In this document: in pieces, positions 1-8,569 of the stretch
How the letters are laid out: every line of letters begins with the position of its first letter
How positions within the stretch are numbered: the stretch's first letter is position 1
Assembly (NCBI GenBank): GCA_019359355.1
Contig: JAHHHM010000011.1
Coordinates: 124,001-188,000 of the forward strand
Reading direction: 5' to 3'
DNA length: 64,000 nucleotides
From: Microcoleus vaginatus WJT46-NPBG5
Lineage (GTDB): Bacteria; Cyanobacteriota; Cyanobacteriia; Cyanobacteriales; Oscillatoriaceae
Notes under the pieces: generated by a model
Database searches by the model: none
What the model was told of the DNA's origin: nothing
What the model saw: the letters and a program-made list of their open reading frames with translations, nothing else
Made by a program: the position numbers and the translations under genes

Positions 1-144
1 TCTAATAAGAACTATTGAAACATGGCGCGGGCTAGAATTCAGCATACTCAAGCGGGTTGCTACCGGCACGCTCGACTTTTGGTTAAGACTGCGGTAAAAA
101 CTTACTAAGTGCAGTAACCTTAAAGATTGATCAGAGATTGAATT

Positions 145-1239
145 ATGGCTTCTGTCGTCCGCGTGAATCTACCGCAGCAGTCTTATGAGATTGCGATCGC
201 CTGTGGCAGTTTAGGTGAAGTGGGCGCACAGATGCAACCGCTGCAACTCGGTAAGAAAGTTTTATTGGTATCGAACCCGGTGTTATATCGGCATTACGGA
301 GAACAGGTAGAGGCATCCTTAAAAACCGCTGGGTTTGAAGTAGCTAGCTGCATTTTGCCTGCCGGTGAACAGTACAAAACCCTCAAATCGCTGCAAAAGA
401 TTTACGATGCTGCCTTGGAAAACCGCTTAGAACGTTCGTCAACAATGGTAGCGCTCGGCGGTGGCGTCGTTGGCGATATGACCGGCTTTGCGGCGGCAAC
501 TTGGCTGCGCGGGATTAATGTTGTGCAAGTGCCGACAACGCTTTTGGCAATGGTGGATGCTTCCATTGGCGGCAAAACCGGCGTTAACCATCCCCAAGGT
601 AAAAATTTGATCGGTGCATTTCATCAACCTCGGTTGGTTTTCATTGATCCAGATGTGCTGAAAACGCTGCCGGCAAGGGAATTTCGAGCCGGCATGGCGG
701 AAGTGATTAAGTACGGGGTGATCTGGGATGCCGAGTTGTTTGTCAAGCTGGAAGAGTGCAAGCGCTTGGATCAAATGCGCTATGTAAGTGCGGATTTATT
801 GCTAGAAATTTTAAGCCGGTCTTGCCAAAGCAAAGCAGATGTGGTGAGCAAAGATGAAAAAGAATCAGGCTTACGGGCAATTTTAAATTACGGTCACACC
901 ATTGGTCATGCGGTGGAAAGCCTCACCGGCTATAAAGTCGTCAATCATGGGGAAGCGGTTGGCATCGGCATGGTAGCAGCGAGTCAGCTAGCGGTTGAGT
1001 TGCAAATGTGGGATAAAGATTGCGATCACCGGCAGTTAGCGTTAATTAAAAAAGCCGGTTTACCCACTCAATTGCCGGCACCTTTGGATATTGACGAAAT
1101 TATAGAAAGCCTACAAACTGATAAAAAAGTCAAGGCAGGAAAAGTTCGGTTTGTACTCCCAGAAAAAATCGGTGCAGCAACCGTAACCGATCAAGTGCCG
1201 GCAGATGTAATTCGCCAAGTATTGCAGGGAATGCAGTAA
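145..1239 (+). CDS. aroB: 3-dehydroquinate synthase
   Basis: Converts DAHP to 3-dehydroquinate, the second step of the shikimate pathway, in the cytoplasm using NAD and a divalent metal. The 364-residue length is normal for AroB. Recognisable blocks are the Gly-rich NAD-binding stretch [13 protein letters not shown] near residue 103, the [18 protein letters not shown] block near 131, the metal-ligand region [10 protein letters not shown] near 182, and [12 protein letters not shown] near 247 with its metal-binding histidines. The start is an ATG preceded by an A+T-rich leader without a strong Shine-Dalgarno. The next gene, an HtrA protease, lies 258 bases downstream across a short tandem repeat, so co-transcription is doubtful. 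Confidence 0.96.
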   Translation: MASVVRVNLPQQSYEIAIACGSLGEVGAQMQPLQLGKKVLLVSNPVLYRHYGEQVEASLKTAGFEVASCILPAGEQYKTLKSLQKIYDAALENRLERSSTMVALGGGVVGDMTGFAAATWLRGINVVQVPTTLLAMVDASIGGKTGVNHPQGKNLIGAFHQPRLVFIDPDVLKTLPAREFRAGMAEVIKYGVIWDAELFVKLEECKRLDQMRYVSADLLLEILSRSCQSKADVVSKDEKESGLRAILNYGHTIGHAVESLTGYKVVNHGEAVGIGMVAASQLAVELQMWDKDCDHRQLALIKKAGLPTQLPAPLDIDEIIESLQTDKKVKAGKVRFVLPEKIGAATVTDQVPADVIRQVLQGMQ

Positions 1240-1250
1240 GTTTTGAGCTT

Positions 1251-1319
1251 TGAGTGCCCAATGCCCATACCTTTAGGTTGGCGAAGCCTTGCCCAATGCC
1301 CAATGCCCAATGCCCCATT
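1251..1319. repeat. heptameric short tandem repeat (CCCAATG)n
   Basis: Consecutive copies of CCCAATG with variants lie just after aroB and flank a GGTTGGCGAAGCC segment. This is the style of the cyanobacterial short tandemly repeated repetitive (STRR) sequences. Related tracts occur at 5720-5748 and 35909-35950. Confidence 0.75.
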
Positions 1320-1497
1320 CCAAAACCACCCTGTTTGAGCCGCAAAGCGCCAGAAAATAAATTATCACGGTTTTGAGACAAGTTTGTCACAAGAGCGTCA
1401 CATCCACTATCTAAATTAAAAAGAGTCAACTCTTGATGGCTGCTTTCGCTAAAGCCAAGAGCGCTTGATTCTGACGTCTTTGCAGCAGGTGATATAA

Positions 1498-2760
1498 ATG
1501 CAAACACAACCCCCCGATTTAAATAATTCTAGCCAGCCGAACAGCATCGACTTCAATGGTTCACGCTCTGGTTGGCAAAAGCCAGCTAGCTATCTGTCGG
1601 TGCTTTTGTTGGGTGCCGGCATGGCTCTATCAGCAGCGTATTTAACCTCTCAAAAAGTCCTCTCCTTGCAGCCGGCTACGTCTGTGGTGGCGCAGGTGCC
1701 GGCTCGTCCGATCGTTCAATCACGATTGCCAATATCGACCGAGTCTAATTTTATTACCTCAGTGGTTCAGAATGTTGGGCCGGCTGTTGTGCGGATCGAT
1801 GCTTCTCGCACTGTGACTTCCCAGATCCCAGATGCGTTGAATGATCCGTTTTTCCGTCGATTCTTTGGTTCTCAGGTTCCCATTCCACCTCAAACGCAAG
1901 TTCAAAGAGGTTCCGGTTCAGGTTTTATTATTAACTCCGACGGTAATATTCTGACCAACGCTCATGTCGTCGATGGTGCCGACACGGTAACAGTAACGCT
2001 GAAAGATGGACGTGAGTTTAAGGGCAAAGTTTTAGGCGTTGATCCCGTCACAGATGTTGCTGTTGTGAAAATTGAAGCCAATAATTTGCCGAATGTGAAA
2101 TTGGGTGACTCTGAGCAGCTACAACCTGGTGAATGGGCAATTGCCATCGGCAATCCTTTGGGGTTAGATAATACGGTCACGGTGGGAATTATTAGTGCAA
2201 CAGGACGCAGTAGTTCTCAAGTCGGAGTGCCTGATAAGCGAGTCAGCTTTATTCAAACCGATGCTGCGATTAATCCAGGTAATTCAGGGGGTCCCCTGCT
2301 GAATCAAGCCGGTGAGGTAATTGGGATGAACACGGCTATCATTAGTGGGGCGCAAGGTTTAGGTTTTGCGATTCCGATTAATAAAGCGCAACAAATTGCT
2401 GATCAACTCGCAACCACCGGCAGGGCGCAACATCCTTATTTAGGCATCCAAATGGTAACGCTAACCCCAGAAATTAAGGAAAATATCAATAAAAATCCGA
2501 ATGCGCCTGTGACTGTTAATGAAGATCAAGGCGTGTTAGTGATGAAAGTCTTGCCAGATTCACCGGCAGCTAAAGCGGGAGTGCGTGTCGGTGATGTTAT
2601 TCAAAAGCTGAATGGCTCACCAGTAAACGATGCCGGCAGCATTCAACAAGAAGTTGAAAAAGGCAAAATCGGGACGGATATGCAAGTAGAATTACGCCGC
2701 AATGGCCAAAGCCTCAAGTTAGCTGTGCAACCGGCACCATTGCCGGCTCAGGAACAATAG
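1498..2760 (+). CDS. HtrA/Deg-type serine protease with one PDZ domain
   Basis: Trypsin-like protease for extracytoplasmic quality control of misfolded proteins. The 420-residue protein has a cytoplasmic N-terminus, a membrane anchor or signal at about residues 31-49, a protease domain at about 85-300 and a single C-terminal PDZ at about 313-410. The catalytic triad is visible: His156 in TNAHV, Asp186 in DPVTD and Ser263 in GNSGGP. Cyanobacteria usually carry three paralogues (HtrA, HhoA, HhoB); I cannot tell which this is, so no symbol is given. The ATG start follows a GCAGGTGAT stretch that can serve as a weak ribosome site. It ends 49 bases before a strong terminator, so it is probably monocistronic or last in its unit. 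Confidence 0.93.
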   Translation: MQTQPPDLNNSSQPNSIDFNGSRSGWQKPASYLSVLLLGAGMALSAAYLTSQKVLSLQPATSVVAQVPARPIVQSRLPISTESNFITSVVQNVGPAVVRIDASRTVTSQIPDALNDPFFRRFFGSQVPIPPQTQVQRGSGSGFIINSDGNILTNAHVVDGADTVTVTLKDGREFKGKVLGVDPVTDVAVVKIEANNLPNVKLGDSEQLQPGEWAIAIGNPLGLDNTVTVGIISATGRSSSQVGVPDKRVSFIQTDAAINPGNSGGPLLNQAGEVIGMNTAIISGAQGLGFAIPINKAQQIADQLATTGRAQHPYLGIQMVTLTPEIKENINKNPNAPVTVNEDQGVLVMKVLPDSPAAKAGVRVGDVIQKLNGSPVNDAGSIQQEVEKGKIGTDMQVELRRNGQSLKLAVQPAPLPAQEQ

Positions 2761-2809
2761 TTTGTTAGCGCTTCAAAGTTTTTAAATAGACTTCCTGGTT
2801 GACAGTTTA

Positions 2810-2837
2810 GGATGGGTCGCTCGCCCATCCTTTTTTT
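2810..2837 (+). terminator. Rho-independent terminator after the HtrA gene
   Basis: A 7-bp stem (GGATGGG at 2810-2816, CCCATCC at 2824-2830) with a 7-nt loop is followed directly by seven T residues. It lies 49 bases after the protease stop codon. Confidence 0.85.
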
Positions 2838-2898
2838 GTGTGAGGCTCTAACTCATATCTCCCACTTGTTTTGGGGCCGGTTCATCATTCATACAAAT

Positions 2899-3000
2899 CT
2901 AATGGTGGGAGTCGCGTTTCGGAAAAAGGTAAGTGAGTACGGCAACACCCGAAAGATTAAGCAAGGCAACGAGAATAATTGCTAAAAATATAGATGACAT
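2899..3000 (-). CDS. putative 33-aa single-pass membrane protein
   Basis: An ATG-initiated leftward ORF of 33 codons encodes a short Ser-rich start, about 20 hydrophobic residues (FLAIILVALLNLSGVAVL) and a charged tail ending KRDSHH. The size and layout resemble the tiny single-helix subunits of photosynthetic and respiratory complexes (PetL, PsbM, PsaM and similar), but I do not recognise the sequence as any of them. There is no clear Shine-Dalgarno, and upstream is A+T-rich DNA. The rest of 2838-3280 contains nothing else that I can support. A chance hydrophobic ORF is the main alternative. Confidence 0.35.
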   Translation of the reverse strand: MSSIFLAIILVALLNLSGVAVLTYLFPKRDSHH

Positions 3001-3280
3001 AATAATATTTTTTAAATTTTAAATTTTAATTCATAATCTGGTCAACAAGCCTAACCAAAGTCAAATCAATTAATGGGCTAAAATTAGGGATTGAAAAGTT
3101 ATTTTAAAAGCCTCTAGAAATCCAAACTCCTTGAAAATTTATCCCTAGAATTCAATGTTTGATTTGTAAATTAACTCTTGTAAATTAACAGTTTAATATG
3201 ACAGGTGTATGAAAACTCTGTGTCAATCTGTTGTAGGGATAAATTCATAAAGCAATCTTGAGGATCTGTTTTCACCGGAT

Positions 3281-4372
3281 TCAAGGTTGGGGGAGGAAAA
3301 ATCGGAACGTGCTACCTTCTCCCAACCGGCTTTCCACCTGAATCTGACCACCTTGCAACTCAACCAGCCGGCGGGAAATTGCCAAACCGATGCCGGTGCC
3401 ACCAGAATTACGAGAACGTGACCGATCAGCCCGCCAGAAGCGCTCAAAAACATGAGGCAAATCTTCCGGTGCGATGCCGGTGCCGGTGTCCCTCACCTCT
3501 ATCCAAACTTTGCCGATTTCACTCCAAGCACGAACAGTAATAGAACCGGCTGTGGTATGACGTAGTGCGTTACCCAATAAGTTGACCATAATTTGCTCAG
3601 TACGGTCAATATCTGCTAATGCCGGCAGCAATTGTGGCACACCATCTAATTGCAAAACCGGCCCATCTTCAAGTAGCTGATCGGCAAATTTTTCTACCAG
3701 TGATTTTAATAAAGGATACAAATTTACCGGCTGAAGATTAATCGGCAAATACCCAGCTTCAGCCTTAGAAAGTTCTTGCAAATCGTTAACTAGACGCTCC
3801 AAACGCCGCGTTTCTGTTACCAGTCGCAGGTAAATTTCTGGAGACGGTTCAATTCTGCCATCAGCTAACTCTTCTAAATAACCCCGCATCACAGTTAGCG
3901 GCGTCCGCAACTCATGACTTAAGTCTCCAATCAATTGCCGGCGTCGCTGTTCAACCCCTTCTAAACTCGACGCCATGCGGTTAAAACTAGCACCCAATTG
4001 GTTGAGTTCTGGAATTTCACTAGCCGGCATTCGTTCATCTAAATTACCGGCGGCAAACTTTTGCGTAATTTGTTCAATTTGAGTTAAAGGTTGGGTAATC
4101 CGTTTAGCCACCCAATAACTCAAGCCGCCGGCAGCCGTAGCACCTACCAACACTGCCCAAAAAGTGCCCCGGTTCCAGGCAACATCAAACCCTTGAATCA
4201 GTTGAGTTCGGGCATAACGTAAGGTAAATCCCGGCCCTTCTAATTGTTCGAGTTGTCTCACAAAAAAACGCGGCGAAGACACTTTAGCAATCGCGACAAA
4301 GCTGCCTACCCCGACCATCATCACGAGGAGGTGAGATAAAAATAAGCGTGAGTGCAGACCAACTTTAGACAC
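3281..4372 (-). CDS. membrane sensor histidine kinase (HAMP-HisKA-HATPase)
   Basis: Transmembrane kinase that should phosphorylate the OmpR-type regulator encoded just upstream. In order: a first membrane helix at about residues 9-30, a short extracytoplasmic segment of about 38 residues, a second helix at about 68-88, a HAMP linker at 89-140, HisKA with phospho-acceptor His153 in DLSHELRTP, and an ATPase domain with N box NLLGNALRH, G1 DTGTGI and G2 GGTGIGLAI. The loop is too small for a classical sensor domain, so the signal is probably sensed in the membrane or by a partner. The start is GTG. It lies 40 bases after the regulator in the same direction. The layout is like the RppAB or ManSR kinases, but the partner cannot be named from sequence alone. 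Confidence 0.92.
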   Translation of the reverse strand: MSKVGLHSRLFLSHLLVMMVGVGSFVAIAKVSSPRFFVRQLEQLEGPGFTLRYARTQLIQGFDVAWNRGTFWAVLVGATAAGGLSYWVAKRITQPLTQIEQITQKFAAGNLDERMPASEIPELNQLGASFNRMASSLEGVEQRRRQLIGDLSHELRTPLTVMRGYLEELADGRIEPSPEIYLRLVTETRRLERLVNDLQELSKAEAGYLPINLQPVNLYPLLKSLVEKFADQLLEDGPVLQLDGVPQLLPALADIDRTEQIMVNLLGNALRHTTAGSITVRAWSEIGKVWIEVRDTGTGIAPEDLPHVFERFWRADRSRSRNSGGTGIGLAISRRLVELQGGQIQVESRLGEGSTFRFFLPQP

Positions 4373-4412
4373 AATTATTGATTATTGACTTGACTGATGT
4401 TTGTTTCTACGA

Positions 4413-5117
4413 TCAAGCTAAATCTTCAAACTTATATCCCACACTAATGACTGTTTTAATAAAAGTTGGGTTGGCTGGGTCAGGTTCAATTTTTTTACGC
4501 AATCTCGCCACATGAGTATCCACGACTCGCTCATCTCCAAAAAAGTCATCGCCCCACAATTTTTCAATAAGTTGAGAGCGGTTCCAAACGCGACCGGGAT
4601 AACTGATAAAAGTCGCGAGTAAATTAAATTCTAACGTCGTTAAATCTAAGGTTTCAGATTCATCGGCAGTCAGATGCCGGCTGGCTGTATGCCGATCCAC
4701 ATCGACTGTGAAATGTTGGGTGCGGTAAATTTGCATCTGGCCGGTTTGCCGCATACTGCGCCGCAATAGCGCCCTAACCCTAGCGACTAATTCTCTTGGA
4801 CTAAAGGGTTTCACTAAATAATCATCAGCGCCGGTGGATAAGCCAATGACGCGATCAATTTCCTCCCCTTTAGCCGTCAGCATCAAAATATAAGGGTCTT
4901 TCTCGCCGGGTTTTTGGCGAATTCGAGCGCATACTTCCAAGCCATCTAAGCCAGGAATCATTAAGTCTAAAACAATTAAATCGGGCGGTTGCTCTCGAAA
5001 CGTCTGCAATGCACTGAGGCCATCTCGACAACTGCGGCAGGAAAAACCTTCTGCTTCTAGAGAATGCTGTATTAGCCGTGCAATTTCAAGTTCATCCTCA
5101 ACAATTAAGATTTCCAT
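4413..5117 (-). CDS. OmpR/PhoB-family response regulator
   Basis: DNA-binding regulator of 234 residues. The receiver domain (1-120) has acidic residues Glu7-Asp8, phospho-acceptor Asp51 in LIVLDLM, and Lys103 in LVKPF. The C-terminal winged helix (about 135-232) carries the family signature ERVVDTHVARLRKKI. It is transcribed before its cognate kinase with a 40-base gap, and the membrane protein upstream ends 31 bases before it, so the three probably form one operon. The peroxiredoxin further upstream in the same direction suggests a link to redox or envelope stress, which is inference only. Confidence 0.94.
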   Translation of the reverse strand: MEILIVEDELEIARLIQHSLEAEGFSCRSCRDGLSALQTFREQPPDLIVLDLMIPGLDGLEVCARIRQKPGEKDPYILMLTAKGEEIDRVIGLSTGADDYLVKPFSPRELVARVRALLRRSMRQTGQMQIYRTQHFTVDVDRHTASRHLTADESETLDLTTLEFNLLATFISYPGRVWNRSQLIEKLWGDDFFGDERVVDTHVARLRKKIEPDPANPTFIKTVISVGYKFEDLA

Positions 5118-5148
5118 GTATCAATATGCCGGCTAAACAGCGCTAAAA

Positions 5149-5652
5149 TTACTCAGGTTTTGGACTATCTGAATCGTGGCGCTCGCTCACCGGCTGCCGA
5201 AGTGACTCCCGCCCCAAGATCATCATGCCGGCAACGCCCATGCAAACAAACCAAATGTATTGATACCAATACGCCTCAATCCGCTCCACCAGACTGTACT
5301 CTGGATGCAGGCTGCTGATATGCAACAGTAACAACACCATTGCTAATGCACTAAATCCTACAAAAGTCAAGCCGATTTGCAGGCGAGCCGGCTGTAGTTC
5401 CTGATCAGAAATGCTTTTGCGGTCAATTTTGGCCAGTTCAGAGAGAAACGCTTTCGCCGCTGTCGAGTTTCTCTCTAAAGTTACGCTCACCGGCACAGGT
5501 TTAACGGCGAGTTCCAATCCCTCAACGGCTGTGAGTGATAGCACTTCATCGGGATCTGGCAGCCGCAACTCTAAAGGCTCATGAATGGGGGGTTCAGCAA
5601 ATTCCGGCATCTCTGGCGCTACCGGCGGCTGGGGTTGAAGTTCAAAATCCAT
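5149..5652 (-). CDS. conserved two-helix membrane protein of unknown function
   Basis: I do not recognise the family. From the ATG at 5652 it has 167 residues: an acidic, proline-rich N-terminal half (MDFELQPQPP onward), then a cytoplasmic linker and two hydrophobic segments, LTFVGFSALAMVLLLLHIS and YIWFVCMGVAGMMIL, near the C-terminus. An earlier in-frame ATG at 5721 would add 23 residues, but that codon falls at the edge of a heptameric repeat tract, so the later start is preferred. It sits 31 bases ahead of the response regulator and could be an accessory to that two-component pair. Confidence 0.6.
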   Translation of the reverse strand: MDFELQPQPPVAPEMPEFAEPPIHEPLELRLPDPDEVLSLTAVEGLELAVKPVPVSVTLERNSTAAKAFLSELAKIDRKSISDQELQPARLQIGLTFVGFSALAMVLLLLHISSLHPEYSLVERIEAYWYQYIWFVCMGVAGMMILGRESLRQPVSERHDSDSPKPE

Positions 5653-5719
5653 AGCTAATTGCGAACTTGCGAATGGGCAAGGGTCATAAAGCTCAAATCT
5701 CAAACATTGACCGTTTGTC

Positions 5720-5748
5720 AATGCCCTATGCCCTATGCCCTATGCCCG
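5720..5748. repeat. heptameric short tandem repeat (CTATGCC)n
   Basis: About four tandem copies of a 7-bp unit ATGCCCT lie between the peroxiredoxin stop codon and the next gene. They are related to the CCCAATG tracts at 1251-1319 and 35909-35950. Confidence 0.8.
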
Positions 5749-5751
5749 TTA

Positions 5752-6309
5752 TTATGAAGCAGCACCTTGTAATTCGTCGAGGCGAGCTAAAACCTCGGTG
5801 CTGTGAATGACAGGTCTGACATCCACAAAGGTTTCGCGCAGGATGCCCTCTGGGTCAATAATAAAGGAGTGGCGCATCGAGAGAAAGGTGTTCCAAGAGC
5901 CATAGGCTTTACTAACACTGCCGCCGGCATCCGCTAACAAAGGAAATTTCAGCCCTTCAGAATCGCAAAATTCCGCGTGGGAATCCACAGAATCCGCACT
6001 AACCCCCAAGATTTGAGCGTTTTTATCAACATATTTGGGTAAGTCTTGCTGAAACCGGCGTGCCTCCAACGTGCAGCCGGCAGTAAAATCTTTGGGATAG
6101 AAATAAAGCACAACCCACTGACCGCGATAATCAGACAGAGAAACCTCACCATCGCCGGTGTTCGTTGGCAAGGTGAATTCAGGTGCCGGCTGATTTATGG
6201 TAGGCAACTTACCTCCAAGGGCAGTGGCAGCGGGGGCAAAATTGAGCCAACTTAATAAAGTCAGGCAACTGGTAAACAAAACGCTCAAGAACGTGCGGCG
6301 GGAAATCAT
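5752..6309 (-). CDS. Tat-exported peroxiredoxin Q/BCP-like protein, 1-Cys type
   Basis: Thiol peroxidase that reduces H2O2 and organic peroxides. From the ATG at 6309 (a TTG two codons earlier is possible) the protein has 185 residues. The N-terminus MISRRTFLSVLF is a twin-arginine signal followed by a hydrophobic stretch and an ATA cleavage region near residue 30, so it should act in the lumen or periplasm. The peroxiredoxin fold follows, with peroxidatic Cys79 in DFTAGCT. PrxQ proteins usually have a resolving Cys five residues later; here that position is Arg84. Cys115 in EFCDSEG is the only other cysteine in the mature domain. It heads a leftward cluster with a membrane protein and a two-component pair. 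Confidence 0.9.
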   Translation of the reverse strand: MISRRTFLSVLFTSCLTLLSWLNFAPAATALGGKLPTINQPAPEFTLPTNTGDGEVSLSDYRGQWVVLYFYPKDFTAGCTLEARRFQQDLPKYVDKNAQILGVSADSVDSHAEFCDSEGLKFPLLADAGGSVSKAYGSWNTFLSMRHSFIIDPEGILRETFVDVRPVIHSTEVLARLDELQGAAS

Positions 6310-6533
6310 AGTCAAAATTGAACGCTAAACTTTACACAAGTTTACAGTTATTAGAAATTTCCAGAAGATTTGGGATCGAATTTAAAACCCAGTAACCCTT
6401 TGCAGTGGAGGCAAAATATCTGGAATGCTTCAAATTTGCTCAGTGCCGTTAAAATGCACTTGGGAGTGACATCTGCATATCTGGAAAATGAAAGTCGTGC
6501 TTATGACTCGTGAATAGCCAATGAGGGGTAGTT

Positions 6534-8483
6534 ATGACGCGGTATGCGTTGGTCGTTGGGATTACTGATTATGACGGCTTACCCAGCCTGACAAAGCCGA
6601 TCCGGGATGCAGAAGCGGTTGCACAACGACTGGAAAAGCATGGAGATTTCCAAGTCGAACGCTTACCAAAGCGCTGGAATCCGGAAAAAGAATGCTATGA
6701 AGTCGCACATGAGCGAGTTACCGGCAAACAGTTGGGGCGCGTCCTGTTAGAATTTCTGCAAAAGCAAGCTACAGGAAGTGATGCGCTGATTTACTTTAGT
6801 GGTCATGGCATCACGGTTTTTGACGAACTTGATCGGCAGAAAGGGTATCTCGCCGCCTCAGACTGCACGATCAAAATGGAGGGCAAGCAAATTGTCTCAC
6901 AGCAACATGGCGTTGCCCTTGACAGCCTAAATTATGTAATTTCTCAAGCTGATCTGAGCAGTTTAGTGGTTCTGCTCGATTGCTGCCATGCCGATTACTT
7001 TTTAGAAGGCGATTCGATTAGAAAAACCCTGAGTGTTTTTACTAATAAGCCAGACTGTCATTTAATTGCCGCTTGCCGCAGCTTTGCGAATGTTGATGTT
7101 GCCAGAAGCTATGGCAAGGGATATAGCGCTTTTACGACGGCTTTGCTAGAAGGATTGCTGCCAGAGAATGCCGGCAGTGATGGACAAGTGAGCATTGATG
7201 AGCTGTTTACTTTGATTTCGCGCAAGCTGGAAGATATTAACCTGCATCGGGAAGAAGGCGAGTATCAACAACCAATCCGCATGGGTTCGGGACGCTTATT
7301 GAGTTTAGTTAGCTATCCAGCTAAGCAGACGCCACCGGCAGCCGGGGAAACTTGCCCATATCAAGGATTACTGCCGTTTGATCGGACAAAAGCCGACTTG
7401 TTTTTTGGACGCCGACAGGTAATTCAAATGATTCGGCAAAAGCTGGAGTTTTCTAATTTTGTGCCGGTGATTGGAGCTTCGGGGAGTGGCAAATCTTCAG
7501 TGATTCAAGCCGGCTTGATTCCTTTATTAGAAGCGAGTAACTGGCGAGTGTTAGAAATGCTGCCAGGAAAAGAGCCGGTAGCGGAATTAAAACGAACCTT
7601 TTCCCAATTGCTGCCGGCAAGTGATGCCGAAAAAGTTGATTCTCTAGTTGACAAAGCGCCCAACTTAGACTGGTTGATGAAACATCTGCCGGTTTCAGAA
7701 CGGGTTTTATTAGTGGTGGATCGCTTTGAAGAAGTGTTTGCAGTTTGTTCGGATTTAGCAACCCGCAAGCGCTTCATTCAACTATTAACTCAAGTTGCTG
7801 AAATTCCTTCCAGGCAGCTTGCAGTTGTGATTACGGTGCAGGCAGATTTTCTCGCAAATTGCTTGCATGAACCCTCTTTAATTCAGCTTATCCAAGATTG
7901 GGCTGTTTATATCCCGCCTTTAGTTGGAAAAGAGTTAGAGCAAGCAATTGAAGCACCGGCAATTCTTCAAAGTTATGAGTTAGAACCAGGTCTACTAGAA
8001 ATAATACTGCAAGATATTACGGAAGAGAAAAACTATTTACCGCTATTGCAGTTTACCCTCACAAAACTTTGGGAAGAACGAGATCAACAAAGTCACCAGC
8101 TAACTTTAAATAAGTACCAACAGTTAGGAGGTGTTTTAGGAGCGATTGACCAATATGCCGAGCAATTCTATCAAAGTGTGACACAGCAGGAGCAAGATTG
8201 GCTCAAGCGAATTTTCTTGAACTTAGTTTCCTTCGGGACAAATGTCAAGGATATACGGCAACGCGTCCCTAAATCTCAGTTATTAGAACTTGCCGGCACC
8301 CATTCAGGCAGCCGGCAAATCATCAGCGATCTGCTTGATCGTTTGATTGAAGCAAACCTGCTAGTGATTAACGAAGAAGAATGGGTTGATTTAGCTCATG
8401 AAACCTTGATGGAAAGATGGAAACGCTTTGCCAAGTGGCGTTTAGAATCCTGGCGTCAGTTGCAATGTGATGCTTTGGGTTAA
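6534..8483 (+). CDS. caspase-like protease fused to an nSTAND1 NTPase
   Basis: A 649-residue predicted signalling or cell-death protein. Residues 1-260 are a peptidase C14 (metacaspase-like) domain with His91 in YFSGHG and Cys151 in LLDCCHAD. A linker leads to PYQGLLPFD (275-283), the typical entry to an nSTAND1 domain. The NTPase has Walker A GASGSGKS at 314-321 and Walker B VLLVVDRFEE at 391-400 (Asp396), then a helical STAND region to the C-terminus. Many cyanobacterial relatives continue into WD40 or other sensor repeats; this one stops right after the helical region, so the sensor may be a separate protein. The GUN4-domain protein starts 86 bases downstream in the same direction and is the obvious candidate. 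No signal peptide; cytoplasmic. Confidence 0.9.
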   Translation: MTRYALVVGITDYDGLPSLTKPIRDAEAVAQRLEKHGDFQVERLPKRWNPEKECYEVAHERVTGKQLGRVLLEFLQKQATGSDALIYFSGHGITVFDELDRQKGYLAASDCTIKMEGKQIVSQQHGVALDSLNYVISQADLSSLVVLLDCCHADYFLEGDSIRKTLSVFTNKPDCHLIAACRSFANVDVARSYGKGYSAFTTALLEGLLPENAGSDGQVSIDELFTLISRKLEDINLHREEGEYQQPIRMGSGRLLSLVSYPAKQTPPAAGETCPYQGLLPFDRTKADLFFGRRQVIQMIRQKLEFSNFVPVIGASGSGKSSVIQAGLIPLLEASNWRVLEMLPGKEPVAELKRTFSQLLPASDAEKVDSLVDKAPNLDWLMKHLPVSERVLLVVDRFEEVFAVCSDLATRKRFIQLLTQVAEIPSRQLAVVITVQADFLANCLHEPSLIQLIQDWAVYIPPLVGKELEQAIEAPAILQSYELEPGLLEIILQDITEEKNYLPLLQFTLTKLWEERDQQSHQLTLNKYQQLGGVLGAIDQYAEQFYQSVTQQEQDWLKRIFLNLVSFGTNVKDIRQRVPKSQLLELAGTHSGSRQIISDLLDRLIEANLLVINEEEWVDLAHETLMERWKRFAKWRLESWRQLQCDALG

Positions 8484-8569
8484 GTTGCCGGCTGAAAAGT
8501 TTAGATTTGCTACTGATTTAAAGGGAATAACAACTGTCTTTTTAATCAAACCTATTTAAGGTGGTAATT

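Noticed and set aside
1-144. A 28-codon frame (22-108) before aroB
   Set aside because: Too short, no homologous pattern and no conserved spacing to aroB; probably leader sequence.
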